From assembly GCF_001427225.1 (NCBI RefSeq), contig NZ_LMFH01000009.1, positions 124,001 through 188,000 of the forward strand: a stretch of DNA of 64,000 nt. The letters are read 5' to 3'. A program made the position numbers and the translations under genes. Shown piece after piece: positions 47,584 to 57,613 of this stretch. Position 1 is the stretch's first letter. Each line of letters begins with the position of its first letter. The notes below the pieces were generated by a model that saw nothing but the letters and a program-made list of their open reading frames with translations, was not told the DNA's origin and did no database searches. The DNA comes from Lysobacter sp. Root494 (GTDB lineage Bacteria > Pseudomonadota > Gammaproteobacteria > Xanthomonadales > Xanthomonadaceae).

Positions 47584-48060
47584 ATGAAAGCGATCATGTG
47601 TCTCGTGTTGACGGTCGCGAGCATGACGGCTGCGGCGGCTGACCAGCCCGCGCCCGACCAGGACTCGCTTCAGGTGTTGATCGCGCAGCAGCAGGTGTTG
47701 CGGACCGACCTGCAGGACGGCGGTATCGAAGGGTTGAGCGCGCGCCAGAACAAGCTGGTCGGCAAGGCACAAGACGAGTTCTTCGCCGTCACGGAGGGCA
47801 AGACGAAGCTCGACGACCTGTCCATCGGCGAGAAGATCCGCATGGAGAATGCGCTTGAGCGCATCAACGCCGAGGTGAAGAACACCCGGGTGGCCGGCGA
47901 TGACCAGAACGTGTGCTGGCGCGAGCGTGTCAGTGGCTCGACCCGGAAGATGACGCGCTGCGGCACCAAGGCGGAGATGCGCGAAGCCCGCGAAGGTGCG
48001 CGCGACTACATGGAGAAACCAAAGGTCTGCGTTCCTCCTGGCTGCGGCGGCTCTCTCTAG
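47584..48060 (+). CDS. Secreted Cys-containing protein of unknown function (tandem paralogue 2)
   Basis: 158 residues from the ATG at 47584, with GGAGGTGG upstream; an ATG at 47563 is possible but would precede the signal peptide by seven residues. The signal ends TAAAA. The C-terminal part shares VCWRERVSGSTRKMTRCGTK and KVCVPPGC with the preceding gene: the VC-x2-R, GS-x-RK, RC-x-T spacing and a last Cys pair. It has its own ribosome site and lies beyond a terminator, so it is transcribed separately. Its last four bases overlap the end of comM on the other strand. Confidence 0.75.
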   Translation: MKAIMCLVLTVASMTAAAADQPAPDQDSLQVLIAQQQVLRTDLQDGGIEGLSARQNKLVGKAQDEFFAVTEGKTKLDDLSIGEKIRMENALERINAEVKNTRVAGDDQNVCWRERVSGSTRKMTRCGTKAEMREAREGARDYMEKPKVCVPPGCGGSL

Positions 48061-49595
48061 CGTCCCGAAGCTTGCATGCCCGGCTTCTGTTCACCAGCCG
48101 CCGGGCCGTTGTTGATGCGATAGCCGAGGGCCTCTGCAAGATGGCCGGTTTGTATGTCGGGGTGACCTTCGAGGTCCGCGATCGTACGAGCCACCCGCAT
48201 GATGCGGTGGATGGAACGGGCGGTCAGCTGTAACCCGTTGACGGCGCGCTCCAACAAGCGCTGATCCGCTGGAGCCAGCCGGCAATGCGCAAGGGTGGCG
48301 GATTGGTCAAGCCTTGCATTTACGGTCCCCGCACGCGTCAGCTGCACTTCCCGCGCCCGTTCCACGCGGGCGCGAATGTCCATACTGGGCTCGCCCGAGG
48401 GGGCGTCGGGCCGGAGGACGGCAGGCGGCAAGCGCGGCACCTCGACATGCAGGTCAATCCGATCCAGCAACGGCCCTGATATGCGTGCGTGGTAACGGCG
48501 CACCGATTCCGGACTGCAGCGACAACGCCCGCCAGGGTCGCCCGCCCAGCCGCATGGGCACGGATTCATCGCTGCGATCAGCTGGAATCGCGCCGGAAAT
48601 TCATCCTGTCGCGCGGCGCGGGAAATGGTGACAACGCCCGACTCCAGTGGTTCGCGCAGGACTTCGAGCGCACGCCGGTCCCACTCGGGCAACTCGTCCA
48701 GAAACAATACGCCGTGGTGCGCCAGCGAAATCTCTCCTGGCCGCGGGTCGCCGCCGCCACCGGCCAGCGCAACTGCGCTTGCTGTGTGGTGTGGCGCGCG
48801 GAATGGTCGTTCGCGCCAGCGCGTGGGATCCAGCCCGCGGCCACTGACCGACGCAATCGCGGCAGCTTCGAGCGCTTCGTCCTCGCTGGCTTCCGGCAAG
48901 AGGCCAGGCAGGCGCGAGGCCAGCAAGGTCTTGCCACATCCCGGCGGGCCCACCAGAAGAAGATGATGTCCACCGGCGGCGGAAATCTCGAGGGCGCGCC
49001 GTGCGCGTGCCTGTCCACGCACGTCAGCCATGTCGGCGGTAGTGGCGCGCCGCGTTGGTAATGGCTGCGCGCACGGCAACTGTTTGCGCGAGTGGAGCAT
49101 CGCGCACACTTCGAGCAAGGTACGGGCCGTGCGCACCTCGACCTGCGAGGCCAACGAAGCCTCGGCGCCATTGCCTTCCGGAACGATCAGCTTCCGACCC
49201 GCCTGCGCCACGCCAAGCGCAGCGGGCAATACGCCGTCCACTGCGCGCAGTTCACCGGTCAGGCCAAGCTCGCCGAGAAATTCGTATTCGTGGAGGGCTT
49301 CGAGTGGAATCTGTCCGCTTGCCGCAAGGATGCCCAGGGCGATCGGCAGGTCGAAGCGGCCGCCGCCTTTCGGAAGATCCGCCGGCGCGAGATTGACGGT
49401 GATTACGCGCGCCGGAAATTCGTACTGCGCGCAGCTGATCGCGGCGCGCACGCGGTCCTTGGCTTCGCGCACGGCGGCTTCGGGTAATCCGACCAGCGAA
49501 AATCGCGGCAATCCACCGGACAGATGCACTTCGACGCGGACCGCGGGGGCACGGACGCCCGTTCGTGCACGGCTGTGCACGAGTGCCAGGTTCAT
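48057..49595 (-). CDS. comM: ComM (YifB), branch-migration AAA+ helicase of transformation
   Basis: 512 residues. N-terminal Lon-protease-like domain (VHLSGGLPRFSLVGLPEAAV), then the Mg-chelatase-type AAA+ core: Walker A LLLVGPPGCGKTLLA, Walker B GVLFLDELPEW and the zinc-site CPCGWAGDPGGRCRC. The C-terminal Mg-chelatase domain has YHARISGPLLDRIDLHVEVP. ComM widens heteroduplex tracts during natural transformation. It follows ubiK after nine bases. Confidence 0.95.
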   Translation of the reverse strand: MNLALVHSRARTGVRAPAVRVEVHLSGGLPRFSLVGLPEAAVREAKDRVRAAISCAQYEFPARVITVNLAPADLPKGGGRFDLPIALGILAASGQIPLEALHEYEFLGELGLTGELRAVDGVLPAALGVAQAGRKLIVPEGNGAEASLASQVEVRTARTLLEVCAMLHSRKQLPCAQPLPTRRATTADMADVRGQARARRALEISAAGGHHLLLVGPPGCGKTLLASRLPGLLPEASEDEALEAAAIASVSGRGLDPTRWRERPFRAPHHTASAVALAGGGGDPRPGEISLAHHGVLFLDELPEWDRRALEVLREPLESGVVTISRAARQDEFPARFQLIAAMNPCPCGWAGDPGGRCRCSPESVRRYHARISGPLLDRIDLHVEVPRLPPAVLRPDAPSGEPSMDIRARVERAREVQLTRAGTVNARLDQSATLAHCRLAPADQRLLERAVNGLQLTARSIHRIMRVARTIADLEGHPDIQTGHLAEALGYRINNGPAAGEQKPGMQASGR

Positions 49596-49604
49596 GGCGG
49601 CGGC

Positions 49605-49877
49605 TCAGTGGTGCGGTGGTTGCGACGTGCCGTGGCCGAGCTGGGCTTCCAGTTCGGCCACCGTGCGTTGCAGTTCTTCGAGCTTCTCGCGCGTGCGCAG
49701 GAGGACCGCGCGCTGGACGTCGAACTCCTCGCGCGTCACCAGGTCGAGCCGGGCCAGACCCGTCTGCAACACCGCCTTGAAGTTCTGCTGCAGTTCGTCG
49801 CGGCCCTCGCGCAGGCCGGGTGGCACCAGTGCGCTGAGGCGGCGGGCGAGGTCGTCAAGATGGTTGAGGTCGATCAT
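49605..49877 (-). CDS. ubiK: UbiK (YqiC), ubiquinone biosynthesis accessory factor
   Basis: 90 residues: a helical N-terminal part (MIDLNHLDDLARRLSALVPP) and a C-terminal coiled coil (EEFDVQRAVLLRTREKLEEL) typical of the BMFP/UbiK family. UbiK pairs with UbiJ (18165-18818) in the soluble Ubi complex, so two partners of the complex are both in this window, 31 kb apart. It is co-transcribed with comM. Confidence 0.92.
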   Translation of the reverse strand: MIDLNHLDDLARRLSALVPPGLREGRDELQQNFKAVLQTGLARLDLVTREEFDVQRAVLLRTREKLEELQRTVAELEAQLGHGTSQPPHH

Positions 49878-49960
49878 GGGATTGGGCTCCTCCGGCGTTG
49901 GACCCAGCTTGGGACCGGGGCCGAAGCGGCGCAGTCAGGCGATGTCGCGTGGTGGAATAG

Positions 49961-50449
<489 letters not shown>

Positions 50450-50581
50450 CGCCCGTCGTGGCACGGCGCTCCGTTCGTCATCCCTTTCCGGGCGCAGAAC
50501 GGCCGTCAATCCCGAGCCCGGTTGCGCCGGGTTCGCGCGCATGGCCGGCGTGACGTACCAAGTCCCCGGCTGCGAAAGGCT

Positions 50582-52615
50582 TCACTGCGCCGCGGAAGCC
50601 ACGGCAGCCGTATGACGCGCGTCCACGGAGGTCAGCCGGATCGCCAGCGGGTCGTCCAGCTCAATGGCGACGCGGTTCCGGCCCGCATCCTTCGCCCGGT
50701 ACAGCGCCGCATCCGCGCGGTCGATCACGTCGTGCAGTCCGTCGTCCTGCGGCCGCAGCATTGCCAGTCCGAGGCTGATGGTGACGTCGAGGTCCTCGGC
50801 GATATCGCCGAGATCGAGCCGGTGCACGCTGTCGCGCAGCCGTTCGGCCACCAGCAGCGCGGCGTCGGATGGCGTGTTGGGCAGCAGCACAACGAACTCC
50901 TCGCCGCCGACGCGACCGAGCAGGTCGTTCTGGCGCAGCACCGCTTCGCAGGCGCGCGCGACCCGCACCAACACCTGGTCGCCGCTGGCGTGGCCGTGCC
51001 CGTCATTTATGCGCTTGAACGAATCGAGATCGAAGGTGAGCACGGCTAGTGGTTCGCCGGTGGTGCGTGACCGCTCCACGGCCTGCTCCGCGGCGACTTC
51101 GACGTGGCGGCGATTGGCGACGCCGGTCAGTGCGTCGGTCAGTGCGAGCCGGTTGATGCGGCGCATGCTGCGCAGCTGGCGCAGGAACAGCACGCCGAGC
51201 AGCAATAGCAACAAGCCGGAACTGATCAGCGCAGCGACCTGCCAGCGATTGGCGCGTTCCACCACCTTCAGCCGTTGCTTCTGGCTGCGCTGCCCGGCTT
51301 GCAACTGTGCGTTTTCCAGATCACGGCGCGCGGTATCGAACTGGTATTGCAGCAACAACGACTGCTGCGTGCGCGCGTCGTCGTTGAGCTTGCGGCGGCC
51401 GGTGCGTTCGAGCTTGAGGTCATCCATCGCCGCGCGGTAATCGCCGAGCGCTTCGTGGCTCAGGGCGCGCGCGGCGTAGAGATCGACCTGGTAACGCAGG
51501 TTCGGGTCGGCGTCGAATTCGCGCGTGGCGCGATCGTAGTGCTCGAGCGCGAGCACGTCGTCGCCACGGCCGGCGAGCACCATGCCTTCGAGCAGCTGCA
51601 GCATGGCCTCGTTGGATTTGTCGCCCAGTCTTTCGAAGCCGATGCGGGCCGTGGCCAGTGCGGTTTCGGCGCCGCTGAAATCGCCCTTCTTCACCAGCGA
51701 GGAGGCCATCGCCAGGTGCGCGGCGGCCACGTCGTATTCGAGCCCGTGCCCGGCGGCGACCTGGATCGCGCGACGCTGCACGGCCAGCGCCTCGTCATGG
51801 CGGCCCAGGTCCTCGTGCAGGAAGGCGGTCTGCAGCAACGCCACCGACAGCAGGCCGGGATCGCCCTGCCGCTCGGCGAAGGCGACGCCCTGGCGCAGGT
51901 ACTCCAGCGCCTTGTCGTGGTCACCCATGCGCCGGTAGGCGGCCGCGATGTCGCCGAGGCCGGCTTCGGCCTCGTTGCGCAGCCCGGCGGCGTTGTAGAC
52001 GCGCTGCGCCTCGAGGAAGTCGGTCAGTGCCGCCGCCTGTTCGCCCAGCAGCGAGCGCAGGCTGCCGCGATGGATCAGCGCCTGCGCGAGCAGGCGCGGG
52101 TCGCCGTGCTTGCGGGCCAGCGCCAATGCGGTGGCGACGGACGCCGCCGATTGCGAAGTCTGTCCGGACCCGTCGATGTAGTTGGCCTCGCACAGGCCAA
52201 AGCGCACCTGGCTGCCGATGTCGCCGAGCCGCTGCGCATCGGCCATGCCAGCGCGGGCGAAAGCTAATCCGGACGCCGGCTGGCCGAGGTCGTCGTAGTC
52301 GCAGCGGAAGCCGCGCAGACGCAGTTCGCGCTTCGCGTCATGCACCGGGCGCAGTCCATCGAGCACCTTCACGGCATCGCGGATCTGCTGCGGACTGGAC
52401 ACGATGAGGTCGCCGCGCTCGATCTGCTCGATCAGGCGGTCGAACTGGCCGGCATCAGGGGTGGAACCGAAGCGGGTGAGGTCCGGCGGAGGTGGAGAAA
52501 CGCCGGTCTGCGCCAGCGCGTCGGCAGCGACGCACCAGCCCGAGCAGGCCAGCAGGACGGTGAACCCCAACGCGCGCAAGACATCCCCCCGGATCCGGCG
52601 CAGAGACGGGTCCAT
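50582..52615 (-). CDS. TPR-GGDEF diguanylate cyclase
   Basis: 677 residues from the ATG at 52615; an earlier ATG at 52642 adds nine. Signal peptide ending about DALA, then about 380 residues of tetratricopeptide-like repeats (MGDHDKALEYLRQGVAFAER, LGRHDEALAVQRRAIQVAAG), a coiled coil, a helix at about 460-480 and a GGDEF domain: DALTGVANRRHVE, FDLDSFKRINDGHGH and the active site RVGGEEFVVL. The periplasmic TPRs probably sense a protein or peptide partner. Confidence 0.92.
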   Translation of the reverse strand: MDPSLRRIRGDVLRALGFTVLLACSGWCVAADALAQTGVSPPPPDLTRFGSTPDAGQFDRLIEQIERGDLIVSSPQQIRDAVKVLDGLRPVHDAKRELRLRGFRCDYDDLGQPASGLAFARAGMADAQRLGDIGSQVRFGLCEANYIDGSGQTSQSAASVATALALARKHGDPRLLAQALIHRGSLRSLLGEQAAALTDFLEAQRVYNAAGLRNEAEAGLGDIAAAYRRMGDHDKALEYLRQGVAFAERQGDPGLLSVALLQTAFLHEDLGRHDEALAVQRRAIQVAAGHGLEYDVAAAHLAMASSLVKKGDFSGAETALATARIGFERLGDKSNEAMLQLLEGMVLAGRGDDVLALEHYDRATREFDADPNLRYQVDLYAARALSHEALGDYRAAMDDLKLERTGRRKLNDDARTQQSLLLQYQFDTARRDLENAQLQAGQRSQKQRLKVVERANRWQVAALISSGLLLLLLGVLFLRQLRSMRRINRLALTDALTGVANRRHVEVAAEQAVERSRTTGEPLAVLTFDLDSFKRINDGHGHASGDQVLVRVARACEAVLRQNDLLGRVGGEEFVVLLPNTPSDAALLVAERLRDSVHRLDLGDIAEDLDVTISLGLAMLRPQDDGLHDVIDRADAALYRAKDAGRNRVAIELDDPLAIRLTSVDARHTAAVASAAQ

Positions 52616-52715
52616 CCACCCGGATTCCCGCCGTGGGCGCACCGTAACACAGGCGGCTCCCGGAGCCGGGACACGCGGCGCTGTTCCGGCGCCGTCCGTC
52701 CGCGGGTGGCGTGTC

Positions 52716-53564
52716 TTACTCGCCCAGCGCGGCGGCGACGAAGGGTGGGGAAACCAGTGCGCCCTTGTGGATGTCGGCGCTGTAGTACTTCGCGTCGAAG
52801 AGCTTGGCGCGGGCGTCGGCGTCGCGGAACTCGAAACCGCCGGACTTCTTCGCCAGCGTCGCGCTCCACCAGCCGGTCGGATAGCACGGCTGCGGGAAGG
52901 GCAGGGTCTTGAACGAGGCGAAGCCAGCCTTGCCCATCTCGCCGCGCATTTCCTTGATGAGATCCAGCAGCACCAGCGGCGACTCGGACTGCTGCACGAG
53001 GATGCCGTCGTCCTTCAGCGCGCGGAAGCAGGATTCGTAGAAGGACTTGTTGAACAGGCCCTCGGCCGGGCCGACCGGATCGGTGGAATCGACGATCACG
53101 ATGTCGACGCTGCCCGGCGCGCAGTTGGCCATGTACGCGATGCCGTCATCGAACAGCAGTTCCGCGCGCGGATCATTGTTGGATTCGCACAGCTCGGGAA
53201 ACCACTTCTCCGCCATGCGCGTGACCTGTTCGTCGATGTCGCACTGCACGGCCTTTTCGACGCCGGGATGCTTGAGCACCTCGCGCAGCGTGCCGCAGTC
53301 GCCGCCGCCGATGATCACCACGTTCTTCGGCGCAGCATGGGTGAACAGCGCCGGATGCGACATCATCTCGTGGTAGAGGAAGTTGTCGCGCGTGGTCAGC
53401 ATCATCGCGCCGTCGATGAGCATCAGGTTGCCCCAGTCGGTGCTCTCGTAGATCTCGATGAACTGGAAGGGCGACTGCACCTCGTCCAGCTTCTTCGTGA
53501 TCCGGTAGCCGATGGCCGAGCCGGCGCGCTCGAAGTTCTCGTAGTGCCAGGTGGTGTCGGTCAT
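52716..53564 (-). CDS. speE: Spermidine synthase
   Basis: 282 residues. The aminopropyltransferase motifs are FIEIYESTDWGNLMLIDGAM, VVIIGGGDCGTLREVLKHPG and DIVIVDSTDPVGPAEGLFNK. It transfers an aminopropyl group from decarboxylated S-adenosylmethionine to putrescine. It is divergent from speA, a common polyamine arrangement in Xanthomonads. The decarboxylase for SAM and the agmatine-to-putrescine enzymes are not in the window. Confidence 0.96.
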   Translation of the reverse strand: MTDTTWHYENFERAGSAIGYRITKKLDEVQSPFQFIEIYESTDWGNLMLIDGAMMLTTRDNFLYHEMMSHPALFTHAAPKNVVIIGGGDCGTLREVLKHPGVEKAVQCDIDEQVTRMAEKWFPELCESNNDPRAELLFDDGIAYMANCAPGSVDIVIVDSTDPVGPAEGLFNKSFYESCFRALKDDGILVQQSESPLVLLDLIKEMRGEMGKAGFASFKTLPFPQPCYPTGWWSATLAKKSGGFEFRDADARAKLFDAKYYSADIHKGALVSPPFVAAALGE

Positions 53565-53746
53565 CGGCGTGTTTCCGCGAAGCTGTGTGGGGCGCGGATT
53601 GTAGCGAATGGCGCATTACCGCCGTGGCCGTATCTGCAAGCCCCTGCAGGCCGGCCACCGCAACGGCGCCTTGCCAACCCAAGCCCTACAATGCGCGCCT
53701 GTTTGCCCCCGATCCTCCCCTGTTTGCCGCTGAAGGAAGCACGCCG

Positions 53747-55639
53747 ATGACCGCCTGGTCGCTCGACCACGCCCGCAAGACCTATTCGATTCCGCACTGG
53801 TCGGAGGGTTATTTCGATGTCGACGCGGCCGGCCGCATCACCGTGGCGCCGCGCGGTCCGCAGGGACCGGCGATCGCGCTGCCGGACGTGGTCGACCAGG
53901 CCAAGGCACAGGGTGCGAAGCTGCCGTTGCTGGTGCGCTTCCCCGACATCCTCGGCGACCGCCTGCGCAAGCTGCAGGGTGCGTTCGCGCAGGCGATGGG
54001 CGAATGGGATTACGCCGGCGGCTACACCGCGGTGTATCCGATCAAGGTCAACCAGCACGCCGGTGTCGCCGGCACGCTCGCTTCGCACCACGGCGATGGC
54101 TTCGGCCTCGAAGCCGGAAGCAAGCCGGAACTGATGGCGGTGCTGGCATTGTCGCGCCCGGGTGGCGTGATCGTGTGCAACGGCTACAAGGACCGCGAAT
54201 ACATCCGCCTCGCGCTGATCGGCCGCAAGCTCGGGCTCGAAACCTTCATCGTGATCGAGAAGCCTTCGGAGCTGCCGCTGGTCATCGAAGAGGCGCGCGC
54301 GCTAGGCGTGAAGCCGGGCCTCGGCGTGCGCATGCGCCTGGCTTCGCTGGGTGCCGGCAAGTGGCAGAACAGCGGCGGCGACAAGGCCAAGTTCGGGCTC
54401 TCGCCGCGCCAGGTGCTCGATCTGTGGAAAGAACTGCGTGACAGCGGGCTGGAAGACAGTCTGCAGTTGCTGCATTTCCACATGGGTTCGCAGATTTCCA
54501 ACGTCCGCGACATCGCCAACGGCATGCGCGAGGCGACGCGCTACTTCGTCGAACTCTCCGTGCTCGGCGCGAAGGTGCGCTACATGGACGTTGGCGGCGG
54601 CCTCGGCATCGACTACGAAGGCACGCGTTCGCGCAGCTACTGCTCGATCAATTACGGCGTGAGCCAGTACGCATCGAGCATCGTGCAACCGCTCGCCGAG
54701 GCATGCGAGGAATACGCGCTGCCGCCGCCACGCATCATCACCGAGTGCGGCCGCGCGATGACCGCGCACCACGCGGTGCTGGTCGCGAACGTGAGCGAAG
54801 TCGAGCAGGCGCCGGAAGGCCGCGTGCCCGACGAGCACGACGACGAACCCGCGGTGATCCGCCACCTGCGCGAGATCCACGCCGAACTCGACAAGCGCCC
54901 GGCGATAGAGCTGTTCCACGAGGCCCAGCACCACCACAGCGAAGGCCTGTCGCTGTACGCGCTCGGCCAGATCGACCTGACCCACCGCGCGCGCATCGAC
55001 GACCTGTTCTACGCGATCGCACATGCGGTGCGCGCGCGTCTGAGCTACGACGAGAAGAGCCACCGCGACCTGCTCGACGAACTCAACGATCGCCTGGTCG
55101 ACAAGTACTTCGTCAACTTCAGCGTGTTCGAATCGATGCCCGACGTGTGGGCGATCGACCAGGTGTTCCCGATCGCGCCGATCGAGCGCCTGGACGAAGC
55201 GCCGACGCGCCGCGGCGTGATCGCCGACATGACCTGCGATTCGGACGGCATGATCGACACGTATGTGGAAACCGAAGGCCTCGACAGCTCGCTGCCGCTG
55301 CACGAGATGAAGCACGGCGAGTCGTACCGGCTCGGTTTCTTCCTCGTCGGCGCGTATCAGGAAATCCTCGGCGACATCCACAACCTGTTCGGCGACACCG
55401 ACGCGGTCGAGGTCCATCTCGACGGCAACGGCGGCTATGCGATGAGCCAGCAACGCCGCGGCGACACCGCCGACGTGATGCTCGATTACGTGGGCTACAA
55501 CCTGTCGGACCTGCGCAAGGCGTATGCCGGCAAGGTTGACGCGGCGCACCTGGCGGCGGATGAAGCCGACAAGCTGAAGGCCGCGCTGGAAGCGGGACTT
55601 ACTGCGTACACCTATCTGAGCGACGAGCCGCTGGCGTAG
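53747..55639 (+). CDS. speA: Biosynthetic arginine decarboxylase
   Basis: 630 residues from the ATG at 53747 with GAAGGAAG upstream, the normal length for SpeA. The PLP lysine is in TAVYPIKVNQHAGVAGTL; the glycine-rich phosphate site is VGGGLGIDYEGTRS; the conserved Cys region is ADMTCDSDGMID. It converts arginine to agmatine, the first step toward putrescine. A TACAAT box lies about 55 bases upstream. A weak CGGCT stem followed by seven T's after the stop may terminate it. Confidence 0.96.
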   Translation: MTAWSLDHARKTYSIPHWSEGYFDVDAAGRITVAPRGPQGPAIALPDVVDQAKAQGAKLPLLVRFPDILGDRLRKLQGAFAQAMGEWDYAGGYTAVYPIKVNQHAGVAGTLASHHGDGFGLEAGSKPELMAVLALSRPGGVIVCNGYKDREYIRLALIGRKLGLETFIVIEKPSELPLVIEEARALGVKPGLGVRMRLASLGAGKWQNSGGDKAKFGLSPRQVLDLWKELRDSGLEDSLQLLHFHMGSQISNVRDIANGMREATRYFVELSVLGAKVRYMDVGGGLGIDYEGTRSRSYCSINYGVSQYASSIVQPLAEACEEYALPPPRIITECGRAMTAHHAVLVANVSEVEQAPEGRVPDEHDDEPAVIRHLREIHAELDKRPAIELFHEAQHHHSEGLSLYALGQIDLTHRARIDDLFYAIAHAVRARLSYDEKSHRDLLDELNDRLVDKYFVNFSVFESMPDVWAIDQVFPIAPIERLDEAPTRRGVIADMTCDSDGMIDTYVETEGLDSSLPLHEMKHGESYRLGFFLVGAYQEILGDIHNLFGDTDAVEVHLDGNGGYAMSQQRRGDTADVMLDYVGYNLSDLRKAYAGKVDAAHLAADEADKLKAALEAGLTAYTYLSDEPLA

Positions 55640-55659
55640 CGCCGCCTCAACCGGCTTTT

Positions 55660-55699
55660 TTTGCTTCTTTGCTTATTTGCTTCTTTGCTTCTTTGCTTT
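55660..55699. repeat. Simple tandem repeat, five TTTGCTTC-type units
   Basis: Five consecutive 8-bp units with single changes in units two and five, just upstream of a type B inverted pair. Confidence 0.85.
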
Positions 55700-55725
55700 C
55701 TGCCCTTCCTGTCCTTGCATCCGCT

Positions 55726-55763
55726 TTGCTCGTCATTCCCGCGAAGGCGGGAATCCAGTAACT
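55726..55763. repeat. Dispersed palindromic repeat, type B
   Basis: GCTCGTCATTCCCGCGAAGG then CGGGAATCCAGTAACT. It forms an inverted pair with 55794-55830 about 30 bases away. Confidence 0.85.
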
Positions 55764-55793
55764 TTGCTTTGCCTTGGCCGCCACGGAGCGAAA

Positions 55794-55830
55794 GTCACTG
55801 GATTCCCGCCTTCGCGGGAATGACGAGCAA
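55794..55830. repeat. Dispersed palindromic repeat, type B (inverted partner)
   Basis: GTCACTGGATTCCCGCCTTC then GCGGGAATGACGAGCAAC, the reverse-complement form of 55726-55763. The pair sits between the converging speA and SDR genes. Confidence 0.85.
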
Positions 55831-55868
55831 CAGCAGCAAGGCAATTCCCCTTTTGCGGGATGACGAAG

Positions 55869-56621
55869 TCAGCCTTCGCGCGCGACCTGGAATCCCGCGA
55901 ACGACTGGCTCACCGGCATCATCTCCAGCCGGTTGACGTTGAGGTGCGGCGGCAACGTCGCGATCCAGAAGATCGTTTCGGCGATGTCCTGCGCGGTCAT
56001 CGGATTCGCACCCTTGTACAGCGCGTCCGACGCGGTCTGGTCGCCATGCGTGCGCACCAGGGTGAATTCGGTTTCGGCCATGCCCGGCTCCAGCGTGGTC
56101 ACGCGCACGCCGGTGCCGTGCAGATCGCTGCGCAACCCGAGCGAGAACTGGCTGACGAAGGCCTTGGTGCCGCCGTACACGTTGCCGCCGGTGTAGGGAT
56201 AGCTGGCCGCGGTGGAACTGATGTTGATGATCGCGCCCCGGCGTTCGATCAGGGTCGGCAACATCCGCCGCGTCAGCGTGACCAGCGCGGTGATGTTGGT
56301 GTCGATCATGCGCTGCCAGTCGTCAAGACGCGCGTTCTGCGCGGGCTGCGTGCCCTGCGCGAGGCCCGCGTTGTTGACCAGCAGATCGACGCCGCGGAAG
56401 GCTTCGGGCAGCGCATCCATGGCTGCGTTCATCGCGTTCGCATCGCGGATGTCGAACACCGCGGCATGCACGCGATCCGCACCGAGTTCGTCCACCAGCG
56501 CCTGTAATCGGTCCGCGCGGCGGCCGGTCGCGATCACGTGCCATTCCGCGGCAACGAAGCGGCGTGCCGTGGCGGCGCCGAAACCCGATGTGGCGCCGGT
56601 GATCAGGGCGGTGCGTTGCAT
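55869..56621 (-). CDS. SDR, YdfG-like 3-hydroxy acid dehydrogenase
   Basis: 250 residues. Nucleotide motif ALITGATSGFGAATARRF with the NADP-preferring TGRRADRL, LLVNNAGLAQG, catalytic Ser in NISSTAASYPYTGG and YGGTK as YxxxK. The C-terminal part (PPHLNVNRLEMMPVSQSFAG) is typical of YdfG, which oxidises serine, allothreonine and 3-hydroxy acids. Exact substrate unproven. Confidence 0.9.
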   Translation of the reverse strand: MQRTALITGATSGFGAATARRFVAAEWHVIATGRRADRLQALVDELGADRVHAAVFDIRDANAMNAAMDALPEAFRGVDLLVNNAGLAQGTQPAQNARLDDWQRMIDTNITALVTLTRRMLPTLIERRGAIINISSTAASYPYTGGNVYGGTKAFVSQFSLGLRSDLHGTGVRVTTLEPGMAETEFTLVRTHGDQTASDALYKGANPMTAQDIAETIFWIATLPPHLNVNRLEMMPVSQSFAGFQVAREG

Positions 56622-56660
56622 GTCAGTTCTCCTTGGCCGACTCGCGTGATCGATCGCGCA

Positions 56661-57494
56661 TTACCTCACCCGAACCGCCATCGCCTGCAATCCGCCAGCG
56701 GACAATTTGCGCTTGGCCTCGGCGAGGTCGGTGGCGGTGCCGTACGGGCCCATGCGGACGCGGTAGACGGTCTTACCGCTGATCTGCGCCGATTCGACGC
56801 GGGCGCCGAGGCCGAGCAGGGCGATCTTCGCCTTCAGCTCTTCGGCCTGGCCCGAAGCCTGGAAGGCGCCGGCCTGGAGCAGGTAGCGGGTGTTGTCGTC
56901 GATGGCGGGCGTCGCCGTGGTCGTCGAAGCCTTGGTGTTCGTTGCCGTCGGCTTGCTGATTGACGCCGTCGTTGCGGCAGGCTTCGCGATATCGGTCGTC
57001 GCCGTCGCGGCCGGCTTCATGGTTACGCCGTCATCGACCGGCCTGGGCAGCGGCACCGGTGAAGTCGCGGCTTCGGCATCATCGGACTGCGCGCTGGCCT
57101 GCTGCCTCTGCCGCGCGGCTTCGCGCTGCGCCTCGGCGCGCTCGGTGGCGGCAATCTCGGCGTCACTCAGCGGGACTTCCTTGCCCGGAAGCAGGGTGTA
57201 GAAGTCGTACTCCTCGCGATTCTTGCCGGCGTCCCTGGACTTGGCGGTCTTCGGCGCGGGCACGTCGCCTTCCGGCGCGACCGCGTCCTCCTCCTCGGCG
57301 ACTGGAACCGGCTGCGCATCGGGATTGGGTTGCGGACGGAAGAAACCGTCACCGTCGGACTTCAGGTATTTGGGCGCGACGATCACGACCACGATCGTCA
57401 GCAGGATGCCGAGCACCATCCAGGCCCAGCCGGGAATGCCATTGCCGTTGCCGCCACTGCGTCGCGCCTGCGACTTGCCACGCTTTGCTGCCAC
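56661..57494 (-). CDS. SPOR-domain membrane protein (FtsN-like)
   Basis: 277 residues from a GTG at 57494. A basic start, one helix (GWAWMVLGILLTIVVVIVAP, about 22-41), a long Ala/Thr/Pro-rich periplasmic linker and a C-terminal SPOR domain (YLLQAGAFQASGQAEELKAK to RKLSAGGLQAMAVRVR). SPOR domains bind denuded peptidoglycan at division sites. The order SPOR gene after argS, and the topology, match FtsN-like proteins. Confidence 0.9.
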   Translation of the reverse strand: MAAKRGKSQARRSGGNGNGIPGWAWMVLGILLTIVVVIVAPKYLKSDGDGFFRPQPNPDAQPVPVAEEEDAVAPEGDVPAPKTAKSRDAGKNREEYDFYTLLPGKEVPLSDAEIAATERAEAQREAARQRQQASAQSDDAEAATSPVPLPRPVDDGVTMKPAATATTDIAKPAATTASISKPTATNTKASTTTATPAIDDNTRYLLQAGAFQASGQAEELKAKIALLGLGARVESAQISGKTVYRVRMGPYGTATDLAEAKRKLSAGGLQAMAVRVR

Positions 57495-57613
57495 TTCGTT
57501 CTGCCTCGGGCGATGACGCCCCCTGATCTGTTACGTCGAATGCGTCCGAAGACGCGCCTGCATCAGCCCAACATGCCGCGCCAGTCAGGACGCGGCACTC
57601 ACATCAACATGAA

